A stretch of 64,000 nucleotides of DNA, from NCBI RefSeq assembly GCF_036697405.1, contig NZ_JBAHWA010000004.1, positions 248,001 through 312,000 of the forward strand, read 5' to 3'. The translations under genes and the position numbers were made by a program. Below, one piece after another: positions 19,701-28,288 of the stretch (positions are counted from its first letter, which is position 1; the number at the start of each line of letters is the position of its first letter). This stretch comes from Lysobacter sp036697405. GTDB lineage: Bacteria > Pseudomonadota > Gammaproteobacteria > Xanthomonadales > Xanthomonadaceae. The notes beneath the pieces were generated by a model. The model searched no databases, was not told the origin of the DNA, and saw only the letters and a list, made by a program, of their open reading frames with translations.

Positions 19701-20213
19701 ATGCGCCGACTCCACCGTACCGCCCTCCTGCTTGCGCTCGTCCTGTTGCCCAGTCTGGCCGGCGCGCAGACCGCCTACCGCGACCTCGAACACCGCCTCA
19801 GCCCCGAACAGCTGCGCCAGACCGGCCTGGACGCGCTGACGCCGGCGCAGTTGGCCCTGCTCAACCGCCTGCTGCGCGAGGACGCCGAACGCGAGGCCGC
19901 TGCGGCGCCGCCGGCACCCGCCGCCGTGCCCGCGATGGCCGGCGCGGCGCCCGGCCATGACGACGCCGGCCTGCTCGAAGGCGCCGGCGACGGCCCGATC
20001 CGCAGCCGCCTGCTCGGCGATGTCGCCGAATGGGCGCCGGGCACCGTGTTCGCGCTGGAGAACGGCCAGCAGTGGCGCGTGCTCAAGGGCAGCCTGAAGT
20101 TGCGCAAGCCGATGCAGGCGCCGGCGATCGTGGTCGTGCCGGGCGTGAGCGGGCGCTGGTTCCTGCAAGTCGACGAGGACCTGCCCAAGGCACGGGTGCA
20201 GCGGATCAAATGA
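19701..20213 (+). CDS. Secreted protein of unknown function, paralogue 2
   Basis: This 170-residue protein has a signal peptide (LLALVLLPSLAGAQ), then LSPEQLRQTGLDALTPAQLA and LLNRLL, a 35-residue Ala/Pro-rich linker absent from its neighbour, and a C-terminal part with FALENGQQWRVLKG ending RVQRIK. It is clearly paralogous to the protein at 18969-19463. The conserved ending suggests a packed beta domain. The 237-bp gap between the pair holds no gene. Confidence 0.78.
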   Translation: MRRLHRTALLLALVLLPSLAGAQTAYRDLEHRLSPEQLRQTGLDALTPAQLALLNRLLREDAEREAAAAPPAPAAVPAMAGAAPGHDDAGLLEGAGDGPIRSRLLGDVAEWAPGTVFALENGQQWRVLKGSLKLRKPMQAPAIVVVPGVSGRWFLQVDEDLPKARVQRIK

Positions 20214-20252
20214 CGATCCGCCCAAGCGCGCAGTGCGTGGCTTTGCCGAAAC

Positions 20253-20405
20253 GTCACCGCCGCGAAGGCGGCGCCGGAGTGACCGCGGAACTCTCGACCG
20301 CGCGCAACGCGGTCGACGTGTGCCCGGGATGTTCGTTCGGCGCGGGCCACGTCACATGCCCACAAGACGCTGAAGTCACTGGATCCCCGCCTTCGCGGGG
20401 ATGAC
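20253..20405. repeat. REPIN-like inverted pair (GTCATCCCCGCGAAGGCGGGG family)
   Basis: Two 31-bp arms, 20253-20283 and 20375-20405, are inverted copies of each other with about seven differences. Each has its own internal hairpin around CGCGAAGGCGG. The right arm is the familiar dispersed repeat ending in GGGGATGAC. The arms are separated by 91 bp. This lies in the gap between paralogue 2 and hrpA (20214-20511), which holds no gene. Confidence 0.8.
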
Positions 20406-20441
20406 GAGCCAAAGCGACAACGCCGCAACCGGCGATCAGCA

Positions 20442-20473
20442 CCAGCAACCAGCAACCAGCAACCAGCAACCAA
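20442..20473. repeat. Heptanucleotide tandem repeat (CCAGCAA)4
   Basis: Four perfect copies of the 7-mer CCAGCAA and a partial fifth lie between the inverted repeat pair and the 3' end of hrpA. It is non-coding and may vary in copy number. Confidence 0.85.
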
Positions 20474-20511
20474 TAATCAGCCGTCAGCGAGAAATACCCG
20501 GCTGCCCCGTC

Positions 20512-23500
20512 CTAACTGCGCAGTTGCGCCAGTCGGTTCGCCAGCTTCTTCGGCGACACCCCGCCGCGCACGCCCAGCTCCTGCGCGAACAGCGACACCC
20601 GCAGCTCTTCCAGGTCCCAGCGCAGCGCCTGCCAGCCCGCCGTCCCGGCGGTGCCGGCCGCGTTCGCGGCCGCCAGGGCGTCGGCGAAGGGCTTGAGTTC
20701 CAGCATTCGCGCCTGGTCGCGCACCGGATCGCGCAGGGCGCGTTCGCCGCGCAGGGCCAGGGCCTTGAGATAACGCGGGTACTCGCGCAGGGCCTCGGCC
20801 GGCACCTCGCGCAGGAAGCCTGGCGGCGTCAACGTCGCCAACTGCGCGCGCATGTCGTCGAGGTTGCCGCTGGCCCAGCCCATCAGCGGCGACTCCAACT
20901 TGGCGCGCGCGTCGGCGACCGCGGCCAGGATGGTCTCGGCCTGACGCAGACGCTCCATCGCCTCCGGGAACAGCTTGCGCGCCACCGTCTCCCGACGCGC
21001 CTCGAACGCGGCGGCGTCGCGCACCTGCTGCAGCTCGTCGTCTTCGCCCAATAGCGAACGCAAGGCGCCGCCGACCAGGTCGTCGCGCAGGCGGTCGCTG
21101 TCGCGCGGGCCGTCGGCGCGCGGCGCGGCCGATTCGATCGCCGCGTACAGCAGGCCGGTCTTGGGCGACACCGGCAGTTGCTTGCGCGCCTGCTTGAGCT
21201 TGTCCGCCAGCGCGATCGCCAGCAGCCGGCGCACTCCGTCCGGGTGCGCGCGCAGCGCGGCCTCGCGCTCGGCGTGCACGCGCAGGGACACGCTGTCGCC
21301 GTCGTCGTGCAGGGCCGGGAACGCCGGCACGCCGGCCGCGCCGGGCACCGAGACCGGAATCGGCTGCTCGGGGAAGGCGGTCAGGCCGCGCTGGCCCAGA
21401 CCGTCGGCGGCGCGCGCCGCGAACGCGCGCGCGGCGCGTTCGCCGAAACGCGCGCGCAGTTGGTCGAGGTCGCGCGACTCGGCCAGCACGACCGGCTCGG
21501 TCTTGCGCCCGCCGGCGCCGCGCTCGTCGCCGGCATCGAGCAGGCGCAGGTTCATGCGCAGGTGCGCTTCGATCGCGCCGGGATCGAAATCGCCGGCGGC
21601 GACCTCCACCCCGGTCAGCTTGCGCAGGAAGCGCGCGAGCGCGCCGACCAGGTCGTCGGCCTCGGGCTTGGCGTGCGCTTCCTGGAAGGCCTTGGCGAAG
21701 TCCGGCGCGGGCACGAAATTGCGGCGCAGGGTCTTGGGCAGGGATTTGATCAGTGCCGCGGCCTTGTCGGCGACGAAGCCCGGCGCCAGCCAGGACAGCT
21801 GCGCCGGGTCCAGCGCGTTGAGCAGGTGCAGCGGCACCGCCAGGGTCATGCCGTCGTCGGGCGCGCCGGGCTCGAAGCGGTAACGCACCGCCAGCCGCGC
21901 GTTACCCAGCTGCAGATAGGGCGGGAAACGCGCGGCCTCGCTCTCGCCGCCGACCATCAGCTCCGCGCTGGACCATTCCAGCGCCGCTTTCTCGGCCGCC
22001 GGCAGCTTGCCGTACCACGCGTCCAGGGCCTGGGCGTTGTGCACCTGCGGCGGCAGCCGGTCCAGGTACCACTGGCTCATCCAGTCCTCGTCGACCACCA
22101 GCCCGGCGCGACGCTGCTTGGCTTCTTCGTCGCGCGCCTTGGCCACAGTGGCGAGGTTGCGCTGCAGGAAAGCCGCGCGGGTGTTGATCTCGCCGGTCAC
22201 CAGGGCGTCGCGCGCGAAGATCGCGCGGCTCTCTTCCGGGAACAGCGCGCCGTAGTGCACCGGCCGCTTCGGCGCCAGCACCAGGCCGAACAGGCTGATC
22301 TGCTCGCTGCCGACCACGCGGCCTTGCGAACGCGCCCAGTGCGGGTCGTGGTAGCGGCGCGCGAGCAGGTGCGGCAGCTCCTGGATCGCCCAGTCCGGCT
22401 CGATGCCGGCGTTGGTCATCGACCACACCCGCTCGGTGTCCAGCAGGGTCGCGGCCAGCACCCACGGCGGCGGCTTCTTTGCCAGCGGCGAGCCCGGGAA
22501 CAGTTGGAATTTTCGCCCGCGCGGGCCGTCGTAGAAACCCTTGTCGCCGCGCTGGCCGATCTGGCTGGGCAGGCCGGCGATCAAGGCGCGATGCAAAGTG
22601 GCGTAGGCGGCGGCGTCGTAGCCGACGGCCTCGTCTTCGCCGAGCTTGCGCACCTGCCCTGCCTGGCGCGGCATGCGCGCTCGCGGACCGTCCTGCCCGG
22701 CCATCCTCGGCCGGGCGCTCGCGACCGCATGAGCCTGCGGCTGATAAGCGCGGTCGCTCGCCCAGCCCAGTTCCTCGCACAGCAGCTTGAGCTGGCGATG
22801 CAACTCGCGCCATTCGCGCATGCGCAGGAAACCCAGGAAATGCTTCTCGCACCAGCCGCGCAGCTTGGACTGGGTCAGCTCCTCGTGCGCGTTCTGGTAG
22901 GCGTCCCACAGCTTGAGGATGCCGATGAACTCCGAACGCGGATCGGCGAACTCGGCGTGCGCGGCGTCGGCCGCGGCGCGCTGATCGGCGGGGCGCTCGC
23001 GCGGGTCCTGGATGCCCAGGAAGGCGGCGATCGCGATCATTTCGCGCAGGCAGCCGTGGGCCTGCGCGGCCACCAGCATGCGCGCCAGCTTCACGTCCAC
23101 CGGCAGGCGCGCCATGCTGCGGCCGACCGCGGTGAGCCGGCGCTGCTCGTCGACCGCGCCCAGTTCGGTCAGCTGCTGCCAGCCGTCGGCGATGGCGCGG
23201 CCGTCGGGCGGCTCCAGGAACGGGAAGTCCTCGATGATGCGCGCCGCGCCGCCGGATTCGCCGTCGCCGCCGCGCTTGCCGCGCGCGTCGACGCTGCCCA
23301 GGCCCAGCGATAGCATGCGCAGGATCACGCCGGCCAGGGCGGCGCGGCGGATCTCCGGATCGGTGTAGCGCGGCCGCGATTCGAAATCGGCCTCGCTGTA
23401 GAGGCGGTAGCAGGTGCCTTCGCTGATGCGGCCGCAGCGGCCCTTGCGCTGGTCGGCGCTGGCCTGCGAGACCGGCTCGATATGCAGGCGGTCGAGCTTG

Positions 23501-24744
23501 CCGCGCGGGCTGTAGCGCTTGACCCGCGCCAGGCCCGGATCGACCACGTAGCGGATGCGCGGCACGGTCAGCGAGGTCTCGGCGACGTTGGTCGCCAACA
23601 CGATGCGGCGCTTGGGGCCGGGGTTGAACACCCGGTCCTGGTCGCGCACCGACAGCCGCGCATACAGCGGCAGCACTTCGGTCTCGCGGTACTTGCGCCG
23701 TTCCAGGGCCTGGTGGGCGTCGCGGATCTCGCGTTCGCCGGACAGGAAGATCAGCACGTCGCCGCGCGGATCCTCGCGGGTGATCTCGTCGCAGGCGGCG
23801 ACGATGCCGTCGTTGACTGAAAGGCCGGGATTCGGGATTCGGGAGTCGGGATTCGTAGCAGCGGGTTCGCGGCGGCTCGGTTTTTCGATGTCCGATTCCC
23901 GGCTACTCGTTCCCGTCTCGTCCAAGGGCCGATACCGCACCGTCACCGGATAGCCGCGCCCTTCCACGTTCACCACCGGCGCATTGTCGAAATGGGCGGC
24001 GAAGCGCTCGGTGTCGATGGTCGCCGAGGTCACGATCAGCTTGAGGTCGGGACGCTTCTTCAGCAGCTGCTTGAGGTAGCCCAGCAGGAAGTCGATGTTG
24101 AGGCTGCGCTCGTGGGCCTCGTCGATCAGAATGGTGTCGTAGGCCGACAACCAGCGGTCGGACTGGATCTCGGCCAGCAGGATGCCGTCGGTCATGAACT
24201 TGATCGCGGTGCGCTCGCCGACGTTCTCGTTGAATCGCACCTGGTAGCCGACCGCGCCGCCCACCGGGGTGTTCAGCTCCTCGGCCACGCGCCGCGCCAC
24301 CGCGCGCGCGGCGATCCGGCGCGGCTGGGTGCAGCCGATCATGCCGGCGGCGCCGCGCCCGGCGGCCAGGCACAGCTTGGGCAGCTGGGTGGTCTTGCCC
24401 GAACCGGTCTCGCCAGCGATCACCACCACGGGGTGCTCGCGGATCAAGGCGACGATGCGCTCGGCCTCGGACGCGATCGGCAGCGAGGGCTCCACCGGCG
24501 CGCTGGGCAGGGCCGCCGCGCGCGCCTCGCGTTGCGCCACCGACACCGCCAGGGCCTGCGCGAACGCGTCGCGCGCGGCCGCGTCGCCGGGCTTGCCGCT
24601 CCAGCGCGACCACAGCCCGTGCAGACGGCCGCGGTCGCGGCTCAGCGCGCCGTCGATGGCGCGCCGGGCCTGGCGTAACGCGGCGCTAGCGTTGGTGGCG
24701 CTAGCATCGTCGGTGGATGGTGGCCTGGAGGACTCGTTCTTCAT
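20512..24744 (-). CDS. hrpA: ATP-dependent RNA helicase HrpA
   Basis: This 1410-residue DEAH-box helicase has Walker A GETGSGKTTQ (about 111-120), DEAH at about 208-211 (ILIDEAHERSLNIDF), SATIDTERF, the helicase C-terminal motifs VLATNVAETSLTVPRIRYVV and SADQRKGRCGRISEGTCYRL, the HA2/OB-fold region and the long C-terminal DUF3418 region typical of HrpA. The length is close to the family norm (about 1300) plus extra segments. Residues about 277-311 (23812-23916) are an in-frame insertion matching a dispersed intergenic repeat. HrpA remodels RNA and ribosome complexes in the cytoplasm. It is divergent from dps. Confidence 0.95.
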   Translation of the reverse strand: MKNESSRPPSTDDASATNASAALRQARRAIDGALSRDRGRLHGLWSRWSGKPGDAAARDAFAQALAVSVAQREARAAALPSAPVEPSLPIASEAERIVALIREHPVVVIAGETGSGKTTQLPKLCLAAGRGAAGMIGCTQPRRIAARAVARRVAEELNTPVGGAVGYQVRFNENVGERTAIKFMTDGILLAEIQSDRWLSAYDTILIDEAHERSLNIDFLLGYLKQLLKKRPDLKLIVTSATIDTERFAAHFDNAPVVNVEGRGYPVTVRYRPLDETGTSSRESDIEKPSRREPAATNPDSRIPNPGLSVNDGIVAACDEITREDPRGDVLIFLSGEREIRDAHQALERRKYRETEVLPLYARLSVRDQDRVFNPGPKRRIVLATNVAETSLTVPRIRYVVDPGLARVKRYSPRGKLDRLHIEPVSQASADQRKGRCGRISEGTCYRLYSEADFESRPRYTDPEIRRAALAGVILRMLSLGLGSVDARGKRGGDGESGGAARIIEDFPFLEPPDGRAIADGWQQLTELGAVDEQRRLTAVGRSMARLPVDVKLARMLVAAQAHGCLREMIAIAAFLGIQDPRERPADQRAAADAAHAEFADPRSEFIGILKLWDAYQNAHEELTQSKLRGWCEKHFLGFLRMREWRELHRQLKLLCEELGWASDRAYQPQAHAVASARPRMAGQDGPRARMPRQAGQVRKLGEDEAVGYDAAAYATLHRALIAGLPSQIGQRGDKGFYDGPRGRKFQLFPGSPLAKKPPPWVLAATLLDTERVWSMTNAGIEPDWAIQELPHLLARRYHDPHWARSQGRVVGSEQISLFGLVLAPKRPVHYGALFPEESRAIFARDALVTGEINTRAAFLQRNLATVAKARDEEAKQRRAGLVVDEDWMSQWYLDRLPPQVHNAQALDAWYGKLPAAEKAALEWSSAELMVGGESEAARFPPYLQLGNARLAVRYRFEPGAPDDGMTLAVPLHLLNALDPAQLSWLAPGFVADKAAALIKSLPKTLRRNFVPAPDFAKAFQEAHAKPEADDLVGALARFLRKLTGVEVAAGDFDPGAIEAHLRMNLRLLDAGDERGAGGRKTEPVVLAESRDLDQLRARFGERAARAFAARAADGLGQRGLTAFPEQPIPVSVPGAAGVPAFPALHDDGDSVSLRVHAEREAALRAHPDGVRRLLAIALADKLKQARKQLPVSPKTGLLYAAIESAAPRADGPRDSDRLRDDLVGGALRSLLGEDDELQQVRDAAAFEARRETVARKLFPEAMERLRQAETILAAVADARAKLESPLMGWASGNLDDMRAQLATLTPPGFLREVPAEALREYPRYLKALALRGERALRDPVRDQARMLELKPFADALAAANAAGTAGTAGWQALRWDLEELRVSLFAQELGVRGGVSPKKLANRLAQLRS
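23812..23916. repeat. Dispersed GGGATTCGGGATTC repeat inside hrpA
   Basis: The plus strand contains GGGATTCGGGATTCGGGAGT, then CGGGATTCGTAGCAGCGGG, and further on inverted GATTCCCGG. Nearly the same sequence lies between queE and queC (35953-36068). In hrpA it is in frame and free of stops, adding about 35 residues with the telltale peptide NPDSRIPNPG between the conserved strand PVTVRYRPL and the helix GIVAACDEI. Confidence 0.8.
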
Positions 24745-24885
24745 CGATAGATCGTCTGCATCGCAGCGCTAGGAACAAACCATTTAACATCGGCGGCGAC
24801 AGCGCCTATTGTCGTCGCAACGCCGGAAAAACCCTATTCGGCCCGTCGCGGGCCGTCGCCATTCCACTAAGGACAGGAGCCCCCC

Positions 24886-25461
24886 ATGGCCAAGTCGAAC
24901 AAGCCCGACAAGAGCAAAACCAGCAAAACCAAGCCCGCCAAGCCGCTGACGCCGGCCGCCTCGCCCGCGCCGGGCAGCAACGCGCCCTCCATCGATATCG
25001 GGATCTCGCCGGCCGATCGCAAGAAGATCGCCGAGGGCCTGTCGCGCTTCCTGGCCGACAGCTACACCCTGTACCTGAAGACCCACAACTTCCATTGGAA
25101 CGTGACGGGCCCGATGTTCAACGCCCTGCACGTGATGTTCGAGACCCAGTACACCGAGCAGTGGACCGCGCTGGACGAGATCGCCGAGCGCATCCGCGCC
25201 CTGGGTTTCAACGCGCCGGGCTCCTACGCCGAGTTCGTGCGCCTGAGCTCGATCCCGGAGGAACCGGGCCTGAGCGACGCCGCCGACTGGCGCGAGATGG
25301 TCCGCCAGCTGGTGGTCGGCAACGAAGCCGTGTGCCGCACCGCGCGCAAGGTACTCGACCAGGCCGACGACGTCGACGACGCGCCCACCGAGGACCTGCT
25401 GACCCAGCGCCTGCAGACCCACGAGAAGTACGCCTGGATGCTGCGCTCGCTGCTGCAATAA
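24886..25461 (+). CDS. dps: Dps-family DNA-binding ferritin-like protein
   Basis: This 191-residue protein has a Lys/Ser/Thr/Pro-rich N-terminal tail (about 35 residues), plausible for DNA binding, and a ferritin-like four-helix domain. The conserved ferroxidase block is HNFHWNVTGPMFNALHVMFE, then TEQWTALDEIAERIRALG. Dps proteins form dodecamers that oxidise iron and protect DNA in starvation or oxidative stress. A good ribosome site (AGGACAGGAG) precedes the ATG. It is divergent from hrpA. No clear OxyR or other operator was recognised in the 141-bp upstream gap. Confidence 0.92.
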   Translation: MAKSNKPDKSKTSKTKPAKPLTPAASPAPGSNAPSIDIGISPADRKKIAEGLSRFLADSYTLYLKTHNFHWNVTGPMFNALHVMFETQYTEQWTALDEIAERIRALGFNAPGSYAEFVRLSSIPEEPGLSDAADWREMVRQLVVGNEAVCRTARKVLDQADDVDDAPTEDLLTQRLQTHEKYAWMLRSLLQ

Positions 25462-25477
25462 ACGCTTAGCCTCCGCC

Positions 25478-25559
25478 CCCTGTGGGGGCGGCGTGAGCCG
25501 CGATCGACCGCCCGGGCAGCGGTCCCGGGCCGATCGCGGCTCACGCCGCTCCCACAGGG
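25478..25559. repeat. REPIN with 29-bp near-perfect inverted arms downstream of dps
   Basis: Arms 25478-25506 and 25531-25559 are inverted copies with a single mismatch. Each carries the REP core GCGGCGTGAGCCGC behind GTGGG. The 24-bp centre contains CCCGGG-type dyads. It begins 16 bp after the dps stop and could fold into a very stable hairpin that ends or stabilises the dps transcript. Confidence 0.88.
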
Positions 25560-25721
25560 GGAGTTGCCGATGGCGGCCGGCCCGCGTCGACCTTGTCCGG
25601 CCGCGACCGCGGCGCGGGCGGCCCTGGATCGCGAGCCCCGGTCGCGCCCACGGCGAATTCCTACATCGGGCCACGGCATCCGCTTAGCGGCCGTAAGGCC
25701 GGCGCTCGTTACACTAGCGCC

Positions 25722-27533
25722 ATGTCAGACCACGCCCTCGACCTGCTGCGCCGCACCTTCGGCCATTCCGACTTCCGCGGCGAACAGGCGCAGATCGTCC
25801 AACACCTGAGCGAGGGCGGCGACGCCCTGGTGCTGATGCCCACCGGCGGCGGCAAGTCGCTGTGCTACCAGCTGCCTTCGCTGCTGCGCGACGGCTGCGG
25901 CGTCGTGGTCTCGCCGCTGATCGCGCTGATGCAGGACCAGGTCGAAGCCCTGCGCCAGCTCGGCGTGCAGGCGGCCTTCCTCAATTCCACCCTGGACGCG
26001 GCCGCCGCGGCCGAAGTCGAGCGCCAGCTCCTGGCCGGCGAGCTCGACCTGCTCTACGTGGCCCCCGAGCGCCTGCTGACCGGGCGCTTCATGTCCCTGC
26101 TCGACCGCGCCCCGATCGCCCTGTTCGCGATCGACGAGGCCCACTGCGTCTCGCAATGGGGCCACGACTTCCGGCCCGAATACCGCGAACTCACGATCCT
26201 GCACGAGCGCTGGCCGGACATCCCGCGCATCGCCCTGACCGCGACCGCCGACGCCCCGACCCAGCGCGAGATCGCCGAGCGCCTGAACCTGGAGGACGCG
26301 CGCCGCTTCGTCAGCTCCTTCGATCGTCCCAACCTGCGCTACCGCGTGGTCCACAAGGACAACGGCACCCGCCAGTTGCTGGATTTCCTCGCCGCCCATC
26401 GCGGCGACAGCGGCATCGTCTACGCCTTCTCGCGCCGGCGCGTGGACGCGGTGGCCGAGCAACTGGTCGAAGCCGGCATCCGCGCCCTGCCCTACCACGC
26501 CGGCATGGACGCGGCCACGCGCGCGGCCAACCAGCGCCGCTTCCTACAGGAGGACGGCGTGGTCATGGTCGCCACCATCGCTTTCGGCATGGGCATCGAC
26601 AAACCCGACGTGCGTTTCGTCGCCCACGTCGACCTGCCCAAGTCGATCGAGGGTTACTACCAGGAGACCGGCCGCGCCGGCCGCGACGGCGAACCCGCCG
26701 AGGCCTGGCTCTGCTACGGCCTGGGCGACGTGGTCAACCTGCGCCAGCTGATCCAGCAGGGCGAGGCCGGCGAGGAGCGCAAGCGCCTGGAGCTGCGCAA
26801 GCTCGACGCCCTGCTCGGCTATTGCGAATCCACCCAATGCCGGCGCCAGTCGCTGCTGGGCTGGTTCGGCGAACCGCATCCGGGCGCCTGCGGCAACTGC
26901 GACAACTGCCTGGAGCCGCCGCAGAGCTGGGACGGCACCGAAGCCGCGCGCAAGGCCCTGTCCTGTGTCTACCGCACCGGCCAGCGCTTCGGCGCCGGCC
27001 ACGTGATCGACGTGCTGCGCGGCGTGGAGACCGAGAAGGCGCTCAAGTTCGGCCACGACCGCCTCAGCACCTGGGGCATCGGCAGCGACCTGGACGCGCG
27101 CCAATGGAGCAGCGTGTTCCGCCAGCTGGTCGCTGGCGGCCTGCTCGAAGCCGACATCGAACGCCACGGCGCGCTGCGCCTCACCGCCGACAGCGGCCCG
27201 GTCCTGCGCGGCGAGCGCGACCTGCGCTTCCGCACCGAACAGCCCAAGGCCGCGCGCAGCCGCAAGACCCGCAGCGGCGCCGCCGCGGCGCCGATGATCG
27301 ACCTCGATCCGACCTCGCTGGCACGCTTCAACGCCCTGCGCGAATGGCGCTCGGCCACCGCACGCGAGCAGAACGTGCCCGCCTACGTGATCTTCCACGA
27401 CGCCACTCTGCGCGCGATCGCCGAGGCCGCACCAGACGACCTCGACGATCTGTCGCGGATCCCCGGCATCGGCGCCAGCAAGCTCGACCGCTACGGCGAG
27501 GCCGTGCTGCAGCACCTGCTGGACCACGCCTGA
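25722..27533 (+). CDS. recQ: ATP-dependent DNA helicase RecQ
   Basis: This 603-residue RecQ has Walker A MPTGGGKSLCYQ (about 39-50), the box AIDEAHCVSQWGHDFRPEY, the motif QETGRAGRDGEP, the four-Cys zinc site (CESTQC, then CGNCDNC), a winged-helix RQC domain and a C-terminal HRDC domain (about 525-600, LDDLSRIPGIGASKLDRYG). It unwinds DNA 3'-5' in recombination and fork repair. The frame is open upstream, but the ATG at 25722 gives the standard N-terminus MSDHALDLLRRTFGHSDFRG. A REP array follows it. Confidence 0.96.
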   Translation: MSDHALDLLRRTFGHSDFRGEQAQIVQHLSEGGDALVLMPTGGGKSLCYQLPSLLRDGCGVVVSPLIALMQDQVEALRQLGVQAAFLNSTLDAAAAAEVERQLLAGELDLLYVAPERLLTGRFMSLLDRAPIALFAIDEAHCVSQWGHDFRPEYRELTILHERWPDIPRIALTATADAPTQREIAERLNLEDARRFVSSFDRPNLRYRVVHKDNGTRQLLDFLAAHRGDSGIVYAFSRRRVDAVAEQLVEAGIRALPYHAGMDAATRAANQRRFLQEDGVVMVATIAFGMGIDKPDVRFVAHVDLPKSIEGYYQETGRAGRDGEPAEAWLCYGLGDVVNLRQLIQQGEAGEERKRLELRKLDALLGYCESTQCRRQSLLGWFGEPHPGACGNCDNCLEPPQSWDGTEAARKALSCVYRTGQRFGAGHVIDVLRGVETEKALKFGHDRLSTWGIGSDLDARQWSSVFRQLVAGGLLEADIERHGALRLTADSGPVLRGERDLRFRTEQPKAARSRKTRSGAAAAPMIDLDPTSLARFNALREWRSATAREQNVPAYVIFHDATLRAIAEAAPDDLDDLSRIPGIGASKLDRYGEAVLQHLLDHA

Positions 27534-28288
27534 GGCCAGCCGTCGCGCCCCAGCTGCAGCTCACCTCCGCCTGTGGCAGGGGCGGGCGCGCCGCCTTGCC
27601 TTGTAGGAGCGGCGCAAGCCGCGACCGCGAATCCCGACCACCGGCGCAAGCCCTCCGCAGTCGATGCCATCGAACAACCGGCGCGGCCAGCGACCCAACG
27701 CCGGCTACTACGGACGCGACCACCGCGACCCGACACAACGCGGTCGCGGCTCGCGCCGCTCCTACCCAAAGCAACGCGCCGCCCCTGCCTTCTGTAGGAG
27801 CGGCGCAAGCCGCGACCGCGAGCCCCAAGCTCCGGCACGAGCCCTCCGCAGTCGATGCCATCGGAAAACCGGCGCGGCCAGCGACCCAACGCCGGCTATG
27901 GACGCGGCCGCCGCGATTCCGACACAACGCGGTCGCGGCTTACGCCGCTCCTACCCAAAGCAATGCGCCGCCCCTGCCTTCTGTGGGAGCGGCGTAAGCC
28001 GCGATAGCTCAACCCCAACCACCGGCGCAAGCTCTCCGCAGTCGATGCCATCGAACCGCCTGCGCGGCCAATGACGCATCGCCGCTCACCGGTACGGTCG
28101 CCGCGACACGAAGCAATGCCATCGCGGCTTACGCCGCTCCCACACGAAGCTGGCCAGCGCCAGGTCGCTGCCCCGTCGTCAGCATCGGACACGCCCGCTC
28201 GCTCGTCGCGATCACCGTTTCGCCGCAGCCCCTATCGTACCCACCATCGCCGCGCCGTATGCTTGCGCAAACCCCACGGAGCGGCGCC
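27534..28288. repeat. Tandem array of three REPIN-like units after recQ
   Basis: This 755-bp gap has no credible gene. Three tandem units of about 162 bp (27603-27765, 27794-27954, 27983-28143) recur with a period of 189-191 bp. Each starts with a forward REP (GTAGGAGCGGCG or GTGGGAGCGGCG) and ends with an inverted REP. The inner sequences (CTCCGCAGTCGATGCCATCG and the like) also match between units. This marks amplification of the whole unit and not independent REP insertions. The third unit is the most diverged. Confidence 0.87.

Noticed and set aside
23812..23916. Intein in hrpA
   Set aside because: The inserted segment is only about 35 residues and matches a dispersed DNA repeat. It has no splicing motifs.
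27603..28143. Possible CRISPR array
   Set aside because: The repeating unit contains inverted REPs and the sequences between them are also alike. CRISPR spacers would be unrelated and of constant length, and there are no cas genes.
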